Shown: positions 23,187 to 36,203 of the stretch, piece by piece
Numbering within the stretch: position 1 is the first letter of the stretch
Layout of the letters: every line of letters starts with the position of its first letter
Assembly (NCBI GenBank): GCA_034440615.1
Contig: JAOTOM010004558.1
Coordinates: 186,001 to 250,000, forward strand
Direction of reading: 5' to 3'
Origin: Ashinkailepas kermadecensis
Taxonomy: Eukaryota > Arthropoda > Thecostraca > Neolepadidae
Length of the DNA: 64,000 bases
Notes under the pieces: generated by a model
Seen by the model: only the letters and a program-made list of their open reading frames with translations
The model's database searches: none
What the model was told of the DNA's origin: nothing
Translations under genes and position numbers: made by a program

Positions 23187-25622
23187 GTGGTGCAATTGGT
23201 CAAGGTAAGCCATCTCACAGCACGTGCATCGTGGTACAGTTGGCCAGTGTAAGCCGTCTGACCGCACGTGTATCGTTGTACAGTTGGCCAGGGTGAGACG
23301 TTTAACCGCACGTGTATCGTGGTACAGTTGGCCAGGGTAAGCCATCTGACCGCACGTGTATCGTGATACAGTTGGCCAGGGTAAGCCGTCTCACGGCACG
23401 TGTATCGTGATACAGTTGGCCAGGGTGAGTCGTCTAACCGCACGTGTATCGTGGTACAGCTGGCCAGGGTAAGCCGTCTCACGGCACGTGAATCGTGGTA
23501 CAGTTGGCCATGGTAAGCCGTCTCACGGCACGTGTATCGTGATACAGTTAGCCAGGATAAGCCGTCTGACCGCACGTGTATCGTGTTACAGTTGGCCAGG
23601 GTAAGTACGGCATGATGTGGTACATTTGGCCAGGGTAAGCCGTCTCACGGCACGTGTATCTTGGTACAGATGGCCAGGGTGAGCAGTCTGACCGCACGTG
23701 TATCGTGTTACAGTTGGCCAGGGTAAGCCGTCTCACGGCACGTGTATCGTGGTACATTTGGCCAGGGTAAGCCGTCTCACGGCACGTGTATCGTGTTACA
23801 GTTGGCCAGGGTAAGCCGTCTTACGGCACGTGTATCGTGGTACATTTGGCCAGGGTAAGCCATCTCACGGCACGGGTATCGTGGTACAGTTGGCCAGGGT
23901 AAGCCGTCTCACGGCACGTGTATCGTGTTACAGTTGGCCAGGGTAAGCCGTCTGACCGCACGTGTATCGTGGTACAGTTGGCCAGGGTAAGCCGTCTCAC
24001 GGCACGTGTATCGTGGTACAGTTGGCCAGGGTAAGCCGTCTCACGGCACGTGAATCGTGGTACAGTTGGCCATGGTAAGCCGTCTCACGGCACGTGTATC
24101 GTGTTACAGTTGGCCAGGGTAAGCCGTCTGACCGCACGTGTATCGTGTTACAGTTGGCCAGGGTAAGCAGTCTGACCGCACGTGTATCGTGTTACAGTTG
24201 GCCAGGGTAAGCCGTCTCACGGCACGTGTATCTTGGTACGGATGGCCAGGGTGAGCAGTCTGACCGCACGTGTATCGTGTTGCAGTTGGCCAGGGTAAGC
24301 CGTCTGACCGCACGTGTATCGTGTTACAGTTGGCCAGGGTAAGCCGTCTCACGGCACGTGTATCGTGGTACAGTTGGCAGGGTTTGGCACGGTATCGTGT
24401 ACATTGGAGGTAAGCCGTCTCACGGCACGTGTATCGTGTTACAGTTGGCCAGGGTAAGCCGTCTGACCGCACGTGTATCGTGTTACAGTTGGCCAGGGTA
24501 AGCCGTCTCACGGCACGTGTATCTTGGTACGGATGGCCAGGGTGAGCAGTCTGACCGCACGTGTATCGTGTTACAGTTGGCCAGGGTAAGCCGTCTCACG
24601 GCACGTGTATCTTGGTACAGATGGCCAGGGTGAGCAGTCTGACCGCACGTGTATCGTGTTACAGTTGGCCAGGGTAAGCCGTCTCACGGCACGTGTATCT
24701 TGGTACAGATGGCCAGGGTGAGCAGTCTGACCGCACGTATATCGTGTTACAGTTGGCCAGGGTAAGCCGTCTCACGGCACGTGTATCTTGGTACAGATGG
24801 CCAGGGTGAGCAGTCTGACCGCACGTGTATCGTGTTACAGTTGGCCAGGGTAAGCCGTCTCACGGCACGTGTATCTTGGTACAGATGGCCAGGGTGAGCA
24901 GTCTGACCGCACGTGTATCGTGTTACAGTTGGCCAGGGTAAGCCGTCTCACGGCACGTGTATCTTGGTACAGATGGCCAGGGTGAGCAGTCTGACCGCAC
25001 GTGTATCGTGTTACAGTTGGCCAGGGTAAGCCGTCTCACGGCACGTGTATCTTGGTACAGATGGCCAGGGTGAGCAGTCTGACCGCACGTGTATCGTGTT
25101 GCAGTTGGCCAGGGTAAGCCGTCTCACGGCACGTGTATCTTGGTACAGATGGCCAGGGTGAGCAGTCTGACCGCACGTGTATCGTGTTGCAGTTGGCCAG
25201 GGTAAGCCGTCTCACGGCACGTGTATCTTGGTACAGATGGCCAGGGTGAGCAGTCTGGCCGCACGTGTATCGTGTTACAGTTGGCCAGGGTAAGCCGTCT
25301 CACGGCACGTGTATCTTGGTACAGATGGCCAGGGTGAGCAGTCTGACCGCACGTGTATCGTGTTGCAGTTGGCCAGGGTAAGCCGTCTCACGGCACGTGT
25401 ATCTTGGTACAGATGGCCAGGGTGAGCAGTCTGACCGCACGTGTATCGTGTTGCAGTTGGCCAGGGTAAGCCGTCTCACGGCACGTGTATCTTGGTACAG
25501 ATGGCCAGGGTGAGCAGTCTGACCGCACGTGTATCGTGTTGCAGTTGGCCAGGGTAAGCCGTCTCACGGCACGTGTATCTTGGTACAGTTGGCCAGGATG
25601 AGCGGGCTGACGGCACGTGTTT
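23187..25622. repeat. 44-bp satellite, about 55 units, with 88-bp higher-order repeat in the right half
   Basis: The basic unit is 44 bp, beginning GTAAGCCGTCTCACGGCACG and ending GTTGGCCAGG. From about 24497 to 25590 two diverged unit types strictly alternate: one has CTCACGG..ATCTTGG..CAGATGG, the other GCAGTCTGACCG..ATCGTGTT. This gives an 88-bp dimer repeated about 12-13 times. The left part holds mixed monomers and one damaged unit near 24380. Nearly every unit contains the palindrome CACGTG. There are no direct repeats with unique spacers, so this is not CRISPR. Confidence 0.97.
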
Positions 25623-26440
25623 GAGCGAGCGCCTGTGATGTGGTTAGGAACCTCATCTGCAGTGACTCTATCAATGATCGACCTTTAAGTGCCATCCCCC
25701 GGATAGCGCTTCGTCCTTCTCTACGCTAAGCTCTGCAGGTGGATGGGATTGTGGTGTAATGCAATGTCATGTTGTATCACATGCTGGGTTTGTATCACGT
25801 GCTGGGTTTGTATCACGTTCTGGGTGCGCTCCAGCGACTTATTTTGTAATCCCACGCTTCGCTAAAGCTAACGCATTGTGAAACTATTTCTGGTATGATG
25901 GCATGTTTCACTGAATTTTGCATGTGCGCAACGCACCCTAACAGTAATGCGCAACGTTCACACCTGGGCGTTCAAAAAAATCCAGGTATGAACAGGCTGG
26001 TAGGGACCAAATTAAGAAATACTTCACGTTGATTGCTATAATTGTACGTAAAAGTAAATGCTAATTCTGGATTGTGAAGGATTTAAAGTTCCTCCACGAC
26101 GAAAATAAAGCCTCAAGCGCGAAAAACGTTCTGTGGATGGAGCAAGTATGACCAGCGATAACAAATGCCTAGGTGTCATCTTAGTAAGGAAAATGCAGTC
26201 ACTTGAGTGTAACTTTATTCTTGCTTTTTCCAAGATACGAAAGTTGAGTCGACAAACTTCACCGACAGCATGCACGTCAACTAAGTGGAAGAAAGCAGTT
26301 ACTAATACTTGGTGTTTCAGTGCATTCACATAAAAACGGTCATCCTAGAAATGTTTCGTAAAACATGTCAACAATGTCCGGCGTCTTCCCCATCACGAAT
26401 CATCTAGGAAGCGTTGTCGCGAATGTTGGTCTGTCATCAC
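25623..26440. other. unassigned sequence
   Basis: Two short TGGGTTTGTATCACG-type duplications lie at 25770-25815. No gene is seen. Confidence 0.4.
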
Positions 26441-26810
26441 CTGAATACCGGGCACGACTAGCGGGACGGCGCAGAGTACTCCAGTGGTATGCTCAATACC
26501 GGGCACGACTAGCAGAACGGCGCAGAGTACTCCAGTGGTATGCTCAATACCGGGCACGACTAGCAGGACGGCGCAGAGTACTCCAGTGGTATGCTCAATA
26601 CCGGGCACGACTAGCGGGACGGCGCACAGTACTCCAGTGGTGTGCTCAATACCGGGCACGACTAGCAGGACGGCGCAGAGTACTCCAGTGGTGTGCTCAA
26701 TCGCGCCCATCACCCCAATACCGGGCACGACTAGCAGGACGGCGTAGGGTACTCCAGTGGTATGCTCAATACCGGGCACGACTAGCGGGACGGAGGTGTG
26801 GTATGCTCAA
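26441..26810. repeat. 51-bp minisatellite, about 7 copies
   Basis: CAATACCGGGCACGACTAGC recurs with a 51-bp period. Because 51 is a multiple of three, one frame per strand stays open for well over 100 codons; I read these as artefacts. Two extra copies occur at about 27040-27120. Confidence 0.94.
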
Positions 26811-27360
26811 TCGCGCCCATCACCCCAATACGCGGCCATCCTTGGCGGTCATTTGATTGAAAGCCTGCCCAGATGGTAACTGAATGTGCGCGCGAGGCGT
26901 TGCGTGCAGGCCGAGTGCGTGAGCATGCCCCTCCCTGGTCGAGTCTTAGCGCTCGATGCTGACAGGTGGCGCTGCTGCTAACTGTGCCAAACACCGACCC
27001 GCACATCTCAATCAGAGGCTGACTCTTAGTCACGCCAAGGGGACGGCGTAGGGTACTCCAGTGGTATGCTCAATACCGGGCACGACTAGCGGGACGGCAC
27101 AGGGTACTCCAGTGGTATGCTCAATCGCGCCCATCACCCCAATACGCGGCCATCCTTGGCGGTCATTTGATTGAAAGCCTGCCCAGATGGTAACTGAATG
27201 TGCGCGCGAGGCGTGTGCGTGCGAGGCCGAGTGCGTGAGCATGCCCCCTCTCTGATCGAGTCTTAGCGCTCGATGCTGACAGGTGGCGCTGCTGCTAACT
27301 GTGCCAAACACCGACCCGCACATCTCAATCAGAGGCTGGACTCTCAGTCACGCCAAGGCC
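26807..27360. repeat. tandem segmental duplication, 314-bp period
   Basis: The block starting TCAATCGCGCCCATCACC at 26807 recurs at 27121. The copies run in parallel for about 240 bp to CACGCCAAGG at about 27043 and about 27357. Two copies of the 51-bp unit lie between them, suggesting unequal exchange through the minisatellite. Confidence 0.92.
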
Positions 27361-30300
27361 TCAGGAAGAAGGCGCGTGGCAGGTCGTGGCGGAAGTCCCT
27401 CATGGTGGGTGTGTGGTAAGGTCAGCCAACATCCGCACTGTTCTGGTGCACGTGAAGTGACAGACGCCGGCGATTTTCAGGAAGAGCGTTCACTGTTCAG
27501 CTCTGGCACAGCCGTCTCTAACGACAGCCGCCGACAAATCAGAATGGATTATTGTACGCGATGTTATCACCCAGTTATCATCACATCACAAATAATACAT
27601 TCTTTGTGATGTACAATCAGCTCAGGGAGCGCAGCTTAATCAGCTCAACCGACAATATGATCAGATTAGCCGCAGGACAACACTTTCGCGTTGCATGTGG
27701 TTTGAGAGCTATTGCACTGCAATCTGAAATAGATCACAAAGGCGGCTCAGTATCTGTCGCACTTGCTGTCACAAAGCCATCTGGGTTGCAAGGAACCGCA
27801 CGACGGGCAGTGTTTCGTCAGCATGGAGACGCCTGGCCGGCTGACCGGCCGGCTTATCCGAGTGCGTCGTGCGTTCACAGCCAGTTAGCCGACTGGTCAT
27901 CTCCGCGGCTGGGCAGGTGCAGGTCCCTCGACCCAGAGTTGCTCCCTTCACCTGCTGCGATGGCCTGGGTGCCGGTCGTTGCAAGTGAGGTCACGACACT
28001 TCACACTGACACGACCCGCTGACAAAATGAGCAAAGCACTTTTTAGCGTATGAAAGATATAGCGTATGAAAGACTAGGCGGCTTCTCCAAAGATGAACGT
28101 ATGGCTCACTATTCCCACTATTGTACTGTTCCCAACTATTCCCAAAATGTTCACAAAAAGGAGGCTCACAATGCGTCATCGTGTTTGTCCCCATATTGGT
28201 TGAAGTGGAAACCGATAAGCTATACAACCGAATGCATAACGGAAATTTTGTTAGATACTCACATCGTTCATTTAATTGTGTTTTTAGTGCGGAATGAGTG
28301 GCACCCGCTAATAGCGATCACCACCTGACACAAATATATCCTCTGCTTCTATAGGAATTGACGCACATGTGTGCACATATACATGGCACGATCAAATTCC
28401 GGGGTCCGCCATGCTTTTTGTACTTAGAATAACAAGATACACTTTTACGGAAGCTACACTAAGACTTTTTCTTACATTATATTGATCCATTACATATTGA
28501 ATGTTACGTATCTTATATGTATTATGTATATTTTAATGTGATATTTATATGTAATGTGTATCCATGCATTATGCATTATATTACATGCTTTATATGATAT
28601 GTGCTACATTATATTGTATATCCATTGCACCGAATTGACCCTAAGACCTGAACCGGTATTATTTGCACACCAGATTATGGAATACAAGATGTACCACGAA
28701 ATAAATTCATTTTGAAGATACCCATCAGGAAATATTTAAGGAACAGGTATTATTAAGCTAATTAGGAATACATCAGGATATTTAGGGAAAAGACCTGGTG
28801 TTAGATCCTTCTGATGTTGAATTATGAATTATGGCTGAATAATGACCCATATGACTTAATGAGTAACTGTTCTTGCTTTCCATTTGCTTTACATCGAAAT
28901 TTTCAAGTCATATTTTCTAATTAGCGTGTAGTGTTATTGACTTCTTTCGTTAGTTTGCCATCCACTAATCTTATATCGTGTTGTTAGTCCCAGTAATACC
29001 TAATTATAGTCAGTCTTGCGCTGTCCTGATACACCATTAGCCTGTCATTACGTGTCTCAAGGAAATTACAGGACATCCTTGGTACTAAAATGCGGTGGCG
29101 GGTTCTGTCCACGAAAATACAAAGGGGCGGGAGTGGTGTGACCTGATGAGCTTTTCTTGTCTAAACTTATTCTTCACTCACTGGAAGTATAACGTAAGCG
29201 GGTCACACGGTTATGGAAGGTACTCCTGTCTATCATGGGGAGCGGGGCAAATCGCGAATAATGGGCAGGGGCGAAATTGCGTATGTTCGACATATGTACA
29301 TCAAATAAAACATAACAGGTGGTTGACCTCGCGAAGCATAATTCGAAAAGGGTGACCAAACGCGGGCGTTGGTACACTGACAGGCGTGAAGCGAAACGGA
29401 GTGCTATTTTTGGGCGTTGTGCTACAGCGGCACATTTCAGATCGATTCCAATTGCTTTCCGAGGAGCCTTGTTGAATAATAAAAGCAGCCCGACTGGCGG
29501 GTTTGAAGATTGCATGACGAACATGCCACCGGTATGGTAATATCAGGTTGCAATCGGTATCTGGACACAAAAATGACCGCCATTAATCTAACAAATGGTG
29601 CAAAGACGTGCCGGGTTGTGCACAATTCCAAAGCAAATCCGCTGTTGCGCTCTTAGGTGTGCTTTGCAAGGAATGCATCAGTCATTGAAAGGGCCAATCG
29701 TGGATGACGAAATGCAGCATGTGTATCTACTTGACGCTCTCGGCATTGTTTCATCATTTCAACACGACCTCCGAAATTTGGGCATTATTTCATCCTGCGT
29801 TGAAGACAGGCAGTGTGTACTGCGCATCAGCGAATTTCAGTTGCCAAAATTTACTTTTCGATAATTCAAATGGAAGCTTTGAGCAAGAAAAGGGCCATCA
29901 TGTCTGTAAAAACAACAGCAGGCATATCAAGCGAATGAGTCGCAATTACAAGGGGCAGTATTGCAAATCACGAGTTCGCGGCATGCTCATTATTCATGGC
30001 TGACAAGTCAACGATTCGTATTAGAATCGGGTCCGATTTGCTCGACCCTCTTAAGACTTTTCTAGGCATGTCGGAATTACTGTCCGCAGGACGAAGTGGA
30101 CGCTGCCGCCGGCACACAACTAATCCCTTGCGCGAGCTTCCATTCGCCTGCTGTAGCCCATTTGGCTGCTGATGGGCTACGGAAGCCGAACATCAGGTGG
30201 GCCAGAATCTGGATAATATCCGGTCCACCTTGACCGGCAGCAGCGGCCAGTTACAGCGTGATCTCGGTACCGTGAGTTCTGCAAGGACGCGGTGTCGGTC

Positions 30301-31139
30301 GTAACGGCATTCGGTGCGGAAGCTACGTCGACTGCTTCCCGCAGCCACCGCGGCAACTCCGACTGCAGCTTAAGTTGATGTCCTCCATCTGCATGAACGA
30401 TTTCGAGACGATTCGATTCCGGGTGGTTCCTTCCCGGCCGTGTCAGCAATGCAGCTCAGATCCAGGGTTCACCTCAGGTAGAATTCGAAAGGATATCAAG
30501 CCGAGTAAAAAAAGCAGCACAAATGTGAGATACCAGGACCCGCTGCCAATATGCTAATAAAGATCGTATTGTGTGTGCTTATTTGCATGGTGACTTCAGC
30601 ACAAGAACTGGATGAGCCCTCGCAAGTTACGTGCTTTTGTAGAAATACACGAGCATCTCCAACTCGTATCTCCCACACCATTCCCCCACCCTATCTACTT
30701 CCAATGTCAATTGTATTAGTTAGTTGTCGAATGTTTCTCCATAGTTTCAGCCAGCTTGAATGGAATACTATAGCGAATTAATCATACAGACACTATATAA
30801 TGCCCGATAGCTGTAATGACATTGATTAGGCCTTATAGGAACGTCTTATTGGTGAAAGAACTTACAGCAGGTCTCGTATGAACGTGAAATAGTTTATTTG
30901 GAATGTACTTATATGAGGTTTCGTACATAAGTGCAGGTGGCATGTATGCTATCTACGAGCTACAATTTCACACAGATCTAGTAAGGCTCCAACCCATCAG
31001 CAAACTCACTTTTAATGTCGTCTTGAGCAAAATCACACGGCCAAGCATCGGCTGTTAGATTCCAGCATCATACCCGAATATTTTGGCATCATCTTGGCAT
31101 TACTTCCACTGTCCTTCCCTGGCAACTCATGGAGGCATT
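27361..31139. other. unassigned 3.8 kb
   Basis: Contains a GC-richer patch at 27780-28020, an AT-rich low-complexity stretch at 28480-28640 and several frames of up to 156 codons with no recognisable domain. No gene is supported. Confidence 0.4.
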
Positions 31140-32752
31140 GCTGCTGTACGGCTGCCGTGCCGCAGACACAGGGCCGGACATCGTACCGCTGTACAGACGA
31201 CAGTGGTGGCGTGGTCGCCATCACTATATGGCTGCCGTGCTACAGACACAGGGCCGGACATCGTACCGATGTACATACAGACGACAGTGGTGGCGTGGTC
31301 GCCATCACTATATGGCTGCCGTGCCGCAGACACAGGGCCGGACATCGTACCGCTGTACAGACGACAGCGGTGGCGTGGTCGCCATCACTATATGGCTGCC
31401 GTGCTACAGACACAGGGCCGGACATCGTACCGCTGTACATACAGACGACAGTGGTGGCGTGGTCGCCATCACTATATGGCTGCCGTGCTACAGACACAGG
31501 GCCGGACATCGTACCGCTGTACATACAGACGACAGTGGTGGCGTGGTCGCCATCACTATATGGCTGCCGTGCTACAGACACAGGGCCGGACATCGTACCG
31601 CTGTACATACAGACGACAGTGGTGGCGTGGTCGCCATCACTATATGGCTGCCGTGCTACAGACACAGGGCCGGACATCGTACCGCTGTACATACAGACTA
31701 CAGTGGTGGTGTGGTCGCCATCACTATATGGCTGCCGTGCTACAGACACAGGGCCGGACATCGTACCGCTGTACAGACGACAGTGGTGGTGTGGTCGCCA
31801 TCACTATATGGCTGCCGTGCTACAGACACAGGGCCGGACATCGTACCGCTGTACAGACGACAGTGGTGGCGTGGTCGCCATCACTATATGGCTGCCGTGA
31901 TGCAGACACAGGGCCGGACATCGTACCGATGTACATACAGACGACAGTGGTGGCGTGGTCGCCATCACTATATGGCTGCCGTGCTACAGACACAGGGCCG
32001 GACATCGTACCGCTGTACATACAGACGACAGTGGTGGCGTGGTCGCCATCACTATATGGCTGCCGTGATGCAGACACAGGGCCGGACATCGTACCGCTGT
32101 ACATACAGACGACAGTGGTGGCGTGGTCGCCATCACTATATGGCTGCCGTGATGCAGACACAGGGCCGGACATCGTACCGCTGTACAGACGACAGTGGTG
32201 GTGTGGTCGCCATCACTATATGGCTGCCGTGCTACAGACACAGGGCCGGACATCGTACCGCTGTACAGACTACAGTGGTGGTGTGGTCGCCATCACTATA
32301 TGGCTGCCGTGCTGCAGACACAGGGCCGGACATCGTACCGCTGTACATACAGACGACAGTGGTGGCGTGGTTGCCATCACTATATGGCTACCGTGCTACA
32401 GACACCGGGCCGGACATCGTACCGCTGTACAGACGACAGTGGTGGCGTGGTCGCCATCACTATATGGCTGCCGTGCTGCAGACACAGGGCCGGACATCGT
32501 ACCGATGTACAGACGACAGTGGTGACGTGGTCGCCATCACTATATGGCTGCCGTGATGCAGACACAGGGCCGGACATCGTACCGCTGTACAGACTACAGT
32601 GGTGGTGTGGTCGCCATCACTATATGGCTGCCGTGCTGCAGACACAGGGCCGGACATCGTACCGCTGTACAGACGACAGTGGTGGTGTGGTCGCCATCAC
32701 TATATGGCTGCCGTGCTACAGACACAGGGCCGGACATCGTATCACTGTACAT
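31140..32752. repeat. 80/84-bp minisatellite, left part (about 20 copies)
   Basis: GTGGTCGCCATCACTATATG recurs every 80 or 84 bp; the 4-bp difference is an optional TACA after CTGTACA. The mixed periods and the near absence of stops keep several frames open (up to 480 codons), which should not be annotated as proteins. The array is interrupted at 32753 by a transposon and resumes at 36495. Confidence 0.97.
32745..32752. repeat. 8-bp target-site duplication, left copy (CTGTACAT)
   Basis: CTGTACAT here and at 36495-36502 flanks the inverted repeats exactly. It matches the nTnnnnAn preference reported for hAT elements and is part of the interrupted minisatellite unit. Confidence 0.93.
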
Positions 32753-33053
32753 TAGGGTGTGTCACGAAGGACCTTTTTTGGAAATTGCACTTTGCTTAGT
32801 GAAATTATCGTGCAGATCACCTAAAAAAACCTGTGGTCGAAACCAAATCGAAATCAAACAATAAACAAAATATGCGACAGGCCGATAAAGAAACAAATTT
32901 GCCGGGCGCCCGGCGTTGAAGTCTCCAGTGATGGCGCTCCGTTGCGATTGGCATCTAACACCACGCGTCCGGCCACCGTCGGAGCGCCGCCGCGGCGCTG
33001 TGACGAAAAAGGCGGCAGTCGGTGCTGTGGATGACTGATGAATGGATTCTGGT
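32753..33053. repeat. left terminal inverted repeat of the hAT-like element
   Basis: Complementary to 36204-36494. It includes a GTGAAATTATCGTGCAGATC stretch and the palindrome at 32901-32914. It ends at ATTCTGGT, after which homology stops. Confidence 0.93.
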
Positions 33054-33463
33054 GATGAAGTTCATTAATAAAACTCAATGCAAGTGTTTAGTGGGGTAAA
33101 AGGCTTTTGATAAGCACCAGTCGCTTAATAAGTTGCCTGGATATCTGACGCATGAAAGAAAGGTTCACTTTACGTCGCTTGTTCGTTCCATTTTCAATCA
33201 GTAGATCTATCGGCGTATAATGCTAATATTTTCACTTTTGAAAGCTTGAACATCTTCAAAATTCCTCGTCTGTTTACATCGAAGACCAATTAAATCATTC
33301 TGAGACACTTGATATCTTATTGTTATGACAAATAGACCAGGCGAAATCGGCATCATGCTCCGTTCCACTACAACCGAAGGAGACGGGCATACAGCGACGT
33401 CACCTTTTGTACGAGCGGCCACATTTTTTGTACGAACTATCATTTTATAACTGTACTACTTGT

Positions 33464-35644
33464 CTACATGCTCGACAGAAAACCCGACATGAAATCCTTT
33501 TTGCTGCTGAGCACTGGCATTGCTGACCTGTGTTTCAACTTCGCCACAATGTAACCGTGGCGGGCCTCTTCACCAATTACCTTCAAAGACGCCTCGGTCA
33601 CCACTTTCACCATCCGTTCCACCGTCTGACTGTGCACGGGGTATGGCGGTACTTCGAGAGGACTCGCGATGATGTCTAGTAAGTCATCATCGGACAGTTG
33701 TTGCGTCAAGGGCGGCTCGGTTATCGCCTCATTACACCAATCAATCAGCTCCATGATGCTGTTTGCCCCCATATTCACTTTTGGAAGCTTGAACTTCCGC
33801 ACTTCGTCAGTATCACTATCGACTTGAGTTCTGCGACACTGCTGGATTTGAGTGACCGCCCTTTCCCGTGTGGCTTGATCTTGGCCCGCTGCCATTGCTA
33901 GCAGTACTGCCTCAGGGTGACACCAGTAGCTGTTGCGCTGTATTACCGGCTGCATCATGGCCGCTATCTCAGGTCGCAAACTTTTGAGAAGTTGCACGCT
34001 GTGCAGCGCATTGCCAGGACCGTCAGAACATTTCCAGTTCTTCTTGATGCAGAACCACATGGGAGTATAGTGGCACACGATGAACTCCGCTAGCATTCTC
34101 AGACTGTCTGATGGCTGTTCGGTTGATATGTAGAGCCGGAGAATTCGCGCCGCCAGAGTCAGCCACCTGGAGTGGTTTAGTGGACCGATCTTCATTTTCG
34201 CAGTTCTATCTGAGATACAGCCCGTCTGGACACTACGCGCCAGACTGTACAGAATAGCCTGATCTGAACTTAGGTCACTGAGAATCTCCTGCGTCATTTC
34301 TGAAACATTTCCGCCATCGATTGGCTCAAAATCGACCACTGGCAAGGTTTCTACTGCGCCTGCAGCAGCCCGGCCAATCAGCCCACTAAACGACTTAGGT
34401 CCTGTTGTGACTCCATCTAACTGGCTAAATACTGCACGAAGATTAAGTTCATTTGCATGAAGTTGGCACACAAACCAGTGGACGGGGCGTTTTTGTCCGA
34501 GCTCAAACAAACGGATAACACCACCTTTTTGGCCAGTATTAACTCTCGTGCCGTCACAGCCAAGCACAGAAACATCCGCACCAAACTCATATGCCACGGC
34601 GTTCAGGTCCTGAAAAATGTCCTCCGCTTTCCCAGTCTGTGGGGTAAAATGTCCTAAATATGCACTGTCTGGCTCGGATACAACCACAATGTGCTCTTCC
34701 GTCTTCTTTGAACTGGCTGTCATAAGCGTGTCGTCTTTTCTACCGTCGAAGTAGAGACCAGATACACGACCTGCATGATCCTCATGGCTCTGGGCTACTA
34801 CCTCTCTTCTAATCCGATCCCTTGCTCGCCATACTTTTTGCTATCCACTATGCAGTCCATATCGTCAGAAGTTATCCGACCAATGTCCACTTGGAAACCG
34901 TTTATGATCGCAGCACACGCACGATTAGACACTCCGTACCATCTGCTGCTAGAGCCGTATTTAGCAGTTCGTCTGTGTTACTGTTCACCATATACTCTGA
35001 CTCATTGACTACAGATGTGAGCGATGATGAATCTGTGCCGGAATCTTGGTCTGAATTAAAATCTAGCTGGGCCATTCCAGGAGGTCCCGGTTGTGGTGAT
35101 GTGACTCTCTCGGCGGTCAGACGCCTCCTTTCGTCCATGGCGCGTCGACGAGTGGTTTCACGGATATCTGCGGTGCCGATTTGCATTTGGCGAGGTCCTC
35201 TCTGGTCTTGGACAAAGGGAAACTCCATTCGTGGCACTTTGTCGGCCATCGCACATTTGCAGCTATCGATATCAGCACATTTGCAGCGGGCTATATCAAA
35301 CAATTTTCCAAACCACTCATCACCGGACGGACGTACTCCTGGTGATGCCGACTTCTTTCCAGCAGTTTTCATGTATCGCAAGTAGCGATCGCGGCATTCT
35401 CGAACCATATGTTCGACTCGGGCCCCCCAACAATTGGTATTCCTTCGCAGCACCACATTTTCATCACACTTTCCGCGACAAACTTTATATGGGGTGCTAG
35501 CCTCTCTTTCAACCTTTTGTTCGCAACGCATGAGTCTCTATTCACTTTACTCAAGTAATTCAGAACGTCAATTCTCGTGGGCAGTCGGTTTGTTTTTAGT
35601 TCAGAAGGAACCAAAAGCCCTTTGGTGGAAGCGCGGGTCTTCAT
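33464..35644 (-). pseudogene. hAT-like transposase, broken by three one-base shifts
   Basis: The 419-codon C-terminal frame (34723-33464) has LGCDGT with the second catalytic acid at residue 57, VCQLHANELNL (the C-x2-H motif typical of hAT cores) at 85-95, LNHSRWLTLAARILRLYIST in the middle, and HSQTVERMV near the end with the likely catalytic Glu at residue 369. The first acid lies just upstream in the same frame (GLYFDGRKDD, codon 34745-34747). Earlier segments (SNRACAAIINGF; CKCADIDSCKC with MEFPFVQDQRGPR; VAESVMKMWCCEGIPIV) sit in other frames. The breaks are near 34835 (A5 where A6 restores phase), 34945 (one base missing) and 35427 (G6 where G7 restores phase). I recall similar proteins in arthropods and cnidarians without a named family. 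It would excise and integrate the element via its inverted repeats. Confidence 0.8.
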
Positions 35645-36203
35645 GTTCGAACTCTTACCCCGATCACACCGACGCAGGTAATATCACACTTCACAGGCAG
35701 TGGGCACAACTTGCAGACACCAAACCACTCTTTTTCGGGCCGTCCCGCCGGGTCTCCGCCGCCGACTGCCTTGTCTCGGCGGCCCTCCTCTCCCCTGTCT
35801 CCCCCTCCCCTCCCCTGCCCTGTCTCGCTCTTTGTGTTCTCTACCCTCACCGTGCGCCGGCCGTCTCCCGCCCCATCCCAGCCCCTCCCCCGCGCCATGC
35901 GACGATCGCCGCCGGCTCCTGTCGCCCTCGTTAATAGGTTGTCCCTACTGCTGATAATCCCAGTTTCCCTTGAAACTTGAGTAACGAAAAGGAACAGGAG
36001 ACTTGGATTGACTAATAAAACAGGGATGTATGGCATGCGAAGCTATTTTGTGTCGTTAGTGCGTACGCAATTTATTCGAATGATGATTCATAGCACTGTG
36101 AAAGGTAGAGCACAGACAAAGGAAAGTGGAGCGATCAGTCCTTCAGTGAAGTTTAATCTTTACAATCAGATATATCCCGGCTCCCCTGATCTGTTTTTGA
36201 ATT
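35641..36203. other. 5' part of the hAT-like element, GC-rich leader
   Basis: A minus-strand frame (36036-35641) ends with FGVCKLCPLPVKCDITC, whose paired cysteines could be the start of a zinc-binding N-terminus. It is not in frame with the next segment; an intron or another shift would be needed. The GC-rich 35740-35930 stretch may be the element's promoter region. Confidence 0.35.

Noticed and set aside
23187..25622. CRISPR-like regular array
   Set aside because: Units are contiguous with no unique spacers, there are no cas genes, and the context is eukaryotic.
23187..25622. CAGGGTAAG-like 5' splice sites in every satellite unit
   Set aside because: Repeated by copying of one unit; no exon or acceptor context.
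31083..32755. Open frames of up to 480 codons on both strands
   Set aside because: They span an 80/84-bp tandem array; several frames are open at once and the mixed period changes frame.
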